This document shows, in pieces, positions 63,875-64,000 of a DNA stretch of 64,000 bases (its first letter is position 1; the number at the start of each line of letters is the position of its first letter). The notes under the pieces were generated by a model. The model made no database searches and had not been told where the DNA came from. It saw only the letters and a program-made list of their open reading frames with translations. Source of the stretch: Thaumasiovibrio subtropicus (lineage in GTDB: Bacteria; Pseudomonadota; Gammaproteobacteria; Enterobacterales; Vibrionaceae); the NCBI RefSeq assembly GCF_019703835.1, contig NZ_AP023054.1:1054001-1118000 (forward strand), written 5' to 3'. The translations under genes were made by a program, and so were the position numbers.

Positions 63875-64000
63875 TCATCGATTAAACTGCGCTCTGAAGT
63901 GCGATGGCGTCATGCCTTTCACCGTTTTAAACTGGCGGTTGAAGTTGGAAAGGTTGTTAAATCCGACTTGTTCCGCCACCAACGAGACAGGGACTTGTGA
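63875..64000 (-). CDS. AraC-family transcriptional regulator, C-terminal end (gene continues past window)
   Basis: The last 41 codons read SQVPVSLVAEQVGFNNLSNF, then NRQFKTVKGMTPSHFRAQFN and R before TGA. This is the second helix-turn-helix of the AraC/XylS DNA-binding domain, with the GFNNLSNFNRQFKxxxGMTPSxFR signature. The sensor domain lies outside the window, so its effector cannot be inferred. It is convergent with the small acidic ORF. Confidence 0.9.
   Translation of the reverse strand, partial: SQVPVSLVAEQVGFNNLSNFNRQFKTVKGMTPSHFRAQFNR

Overview
The window is a chromosomal segment of a gamma-proteobacterium of the family Vibrionaceae. The strongest pointer is a toxR-toxS pair divergent from htpG, an arrangement typical of Vibrio and Photobacterium. 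Gene order otherwise follows the enterobacterial-vibrio backbone: ybaM, priC, ybaN, apt, dnaX, ybaB, recR, htpG, adk, hemH, gsk; then asnB, nagCAB/nagE, glnS, fur, fldA, ybfF, seqA, pgm; then ybgI, gltA, sdhCDAB, sucABCD. I cannot name the genus from sequence alone. Most of the window is core housekeeping DNA. No rRNA or tRNA gene, CRISPR array, prophage or intact insertion sequence was seen.

Layout. 1-6.2 kb: two tandem paralogous chemotaxis receptors (the first cut by the window edge), O-acetylhomoserine sulfhydrylase, a GNAT acetyltransferase and a GAF-GGDEF diguanylate cyclase. 6.7-11.3 kb: a short forward membrane-peptide ORF facing a minus-strand run dinG, TSUP permease, priC, histone-deacetylase-like hydrolase, ybaM. 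11.9-14.8 kb: a porin with a long structured leader, a DUF2057/YccT protein, a DksA-like zinc finger protein, a 38-residue membrane peptide and ybaN. 14.9-25.6 kb: apt, dnaX, ybaB, recR, toxRS, htpG, adk, hemH, gsk. dnaX carries a canonical gamma-subunit frameshift signal and, just upstream of it, ten perfect copies of a 9-bp repeat. 25.7-35 kb: asnB, a 292-bp palindromic repeat element, a CPA2-type K+/H+ antiporter and the divergent nag regulon, with two NagC-like operators flanking a CRP-like site. 35-43.8 kb: glnS, fur, fldA, a DUF2788 protein, ybfF, seqA, pgm, a DUF1853 protein, a small membrane protein and ybgI. 44-58.3 kb: a P2A cation ATPase, gltA and the sdhCDAB-sucABCD TCA block. 58.4-59.6 kb: a membrane GGDEF protein.

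59.6-63.2 kb holds the most distinctive set. A near-perfect Zur-type palindrome sits between a His-rich outer-membrane beta-barrel gene followed by a ZnuA/AztC-like binding-protein gene on one side, and a His-bearing lipoprotein resembling the AztD zinc chaperone on the other. No ABC ATPase or permease gene accompanies them, so this looks like a zinc-starvation capture module that hands metal to a transporter encoded elsewhere. The window ends with a small acidic ORF and the C-terminus of an AraC-family regulator.

A Vibrio-type inverted-repeat element is present as one full copy (27.75-28.04 kb), one internally deleted copy (15.41-15.50 kb) and one solo end (63.31 kb). Start codons were moved to internal methionines, GTG or TTG where family length or a ribosome-binding site supported it (dinG, apt, dnaX, adk, gsk, seqA, ybgI, sdhB, ybaN and others). 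All functional assignments rest on motif recognition and gene context, with no database search.
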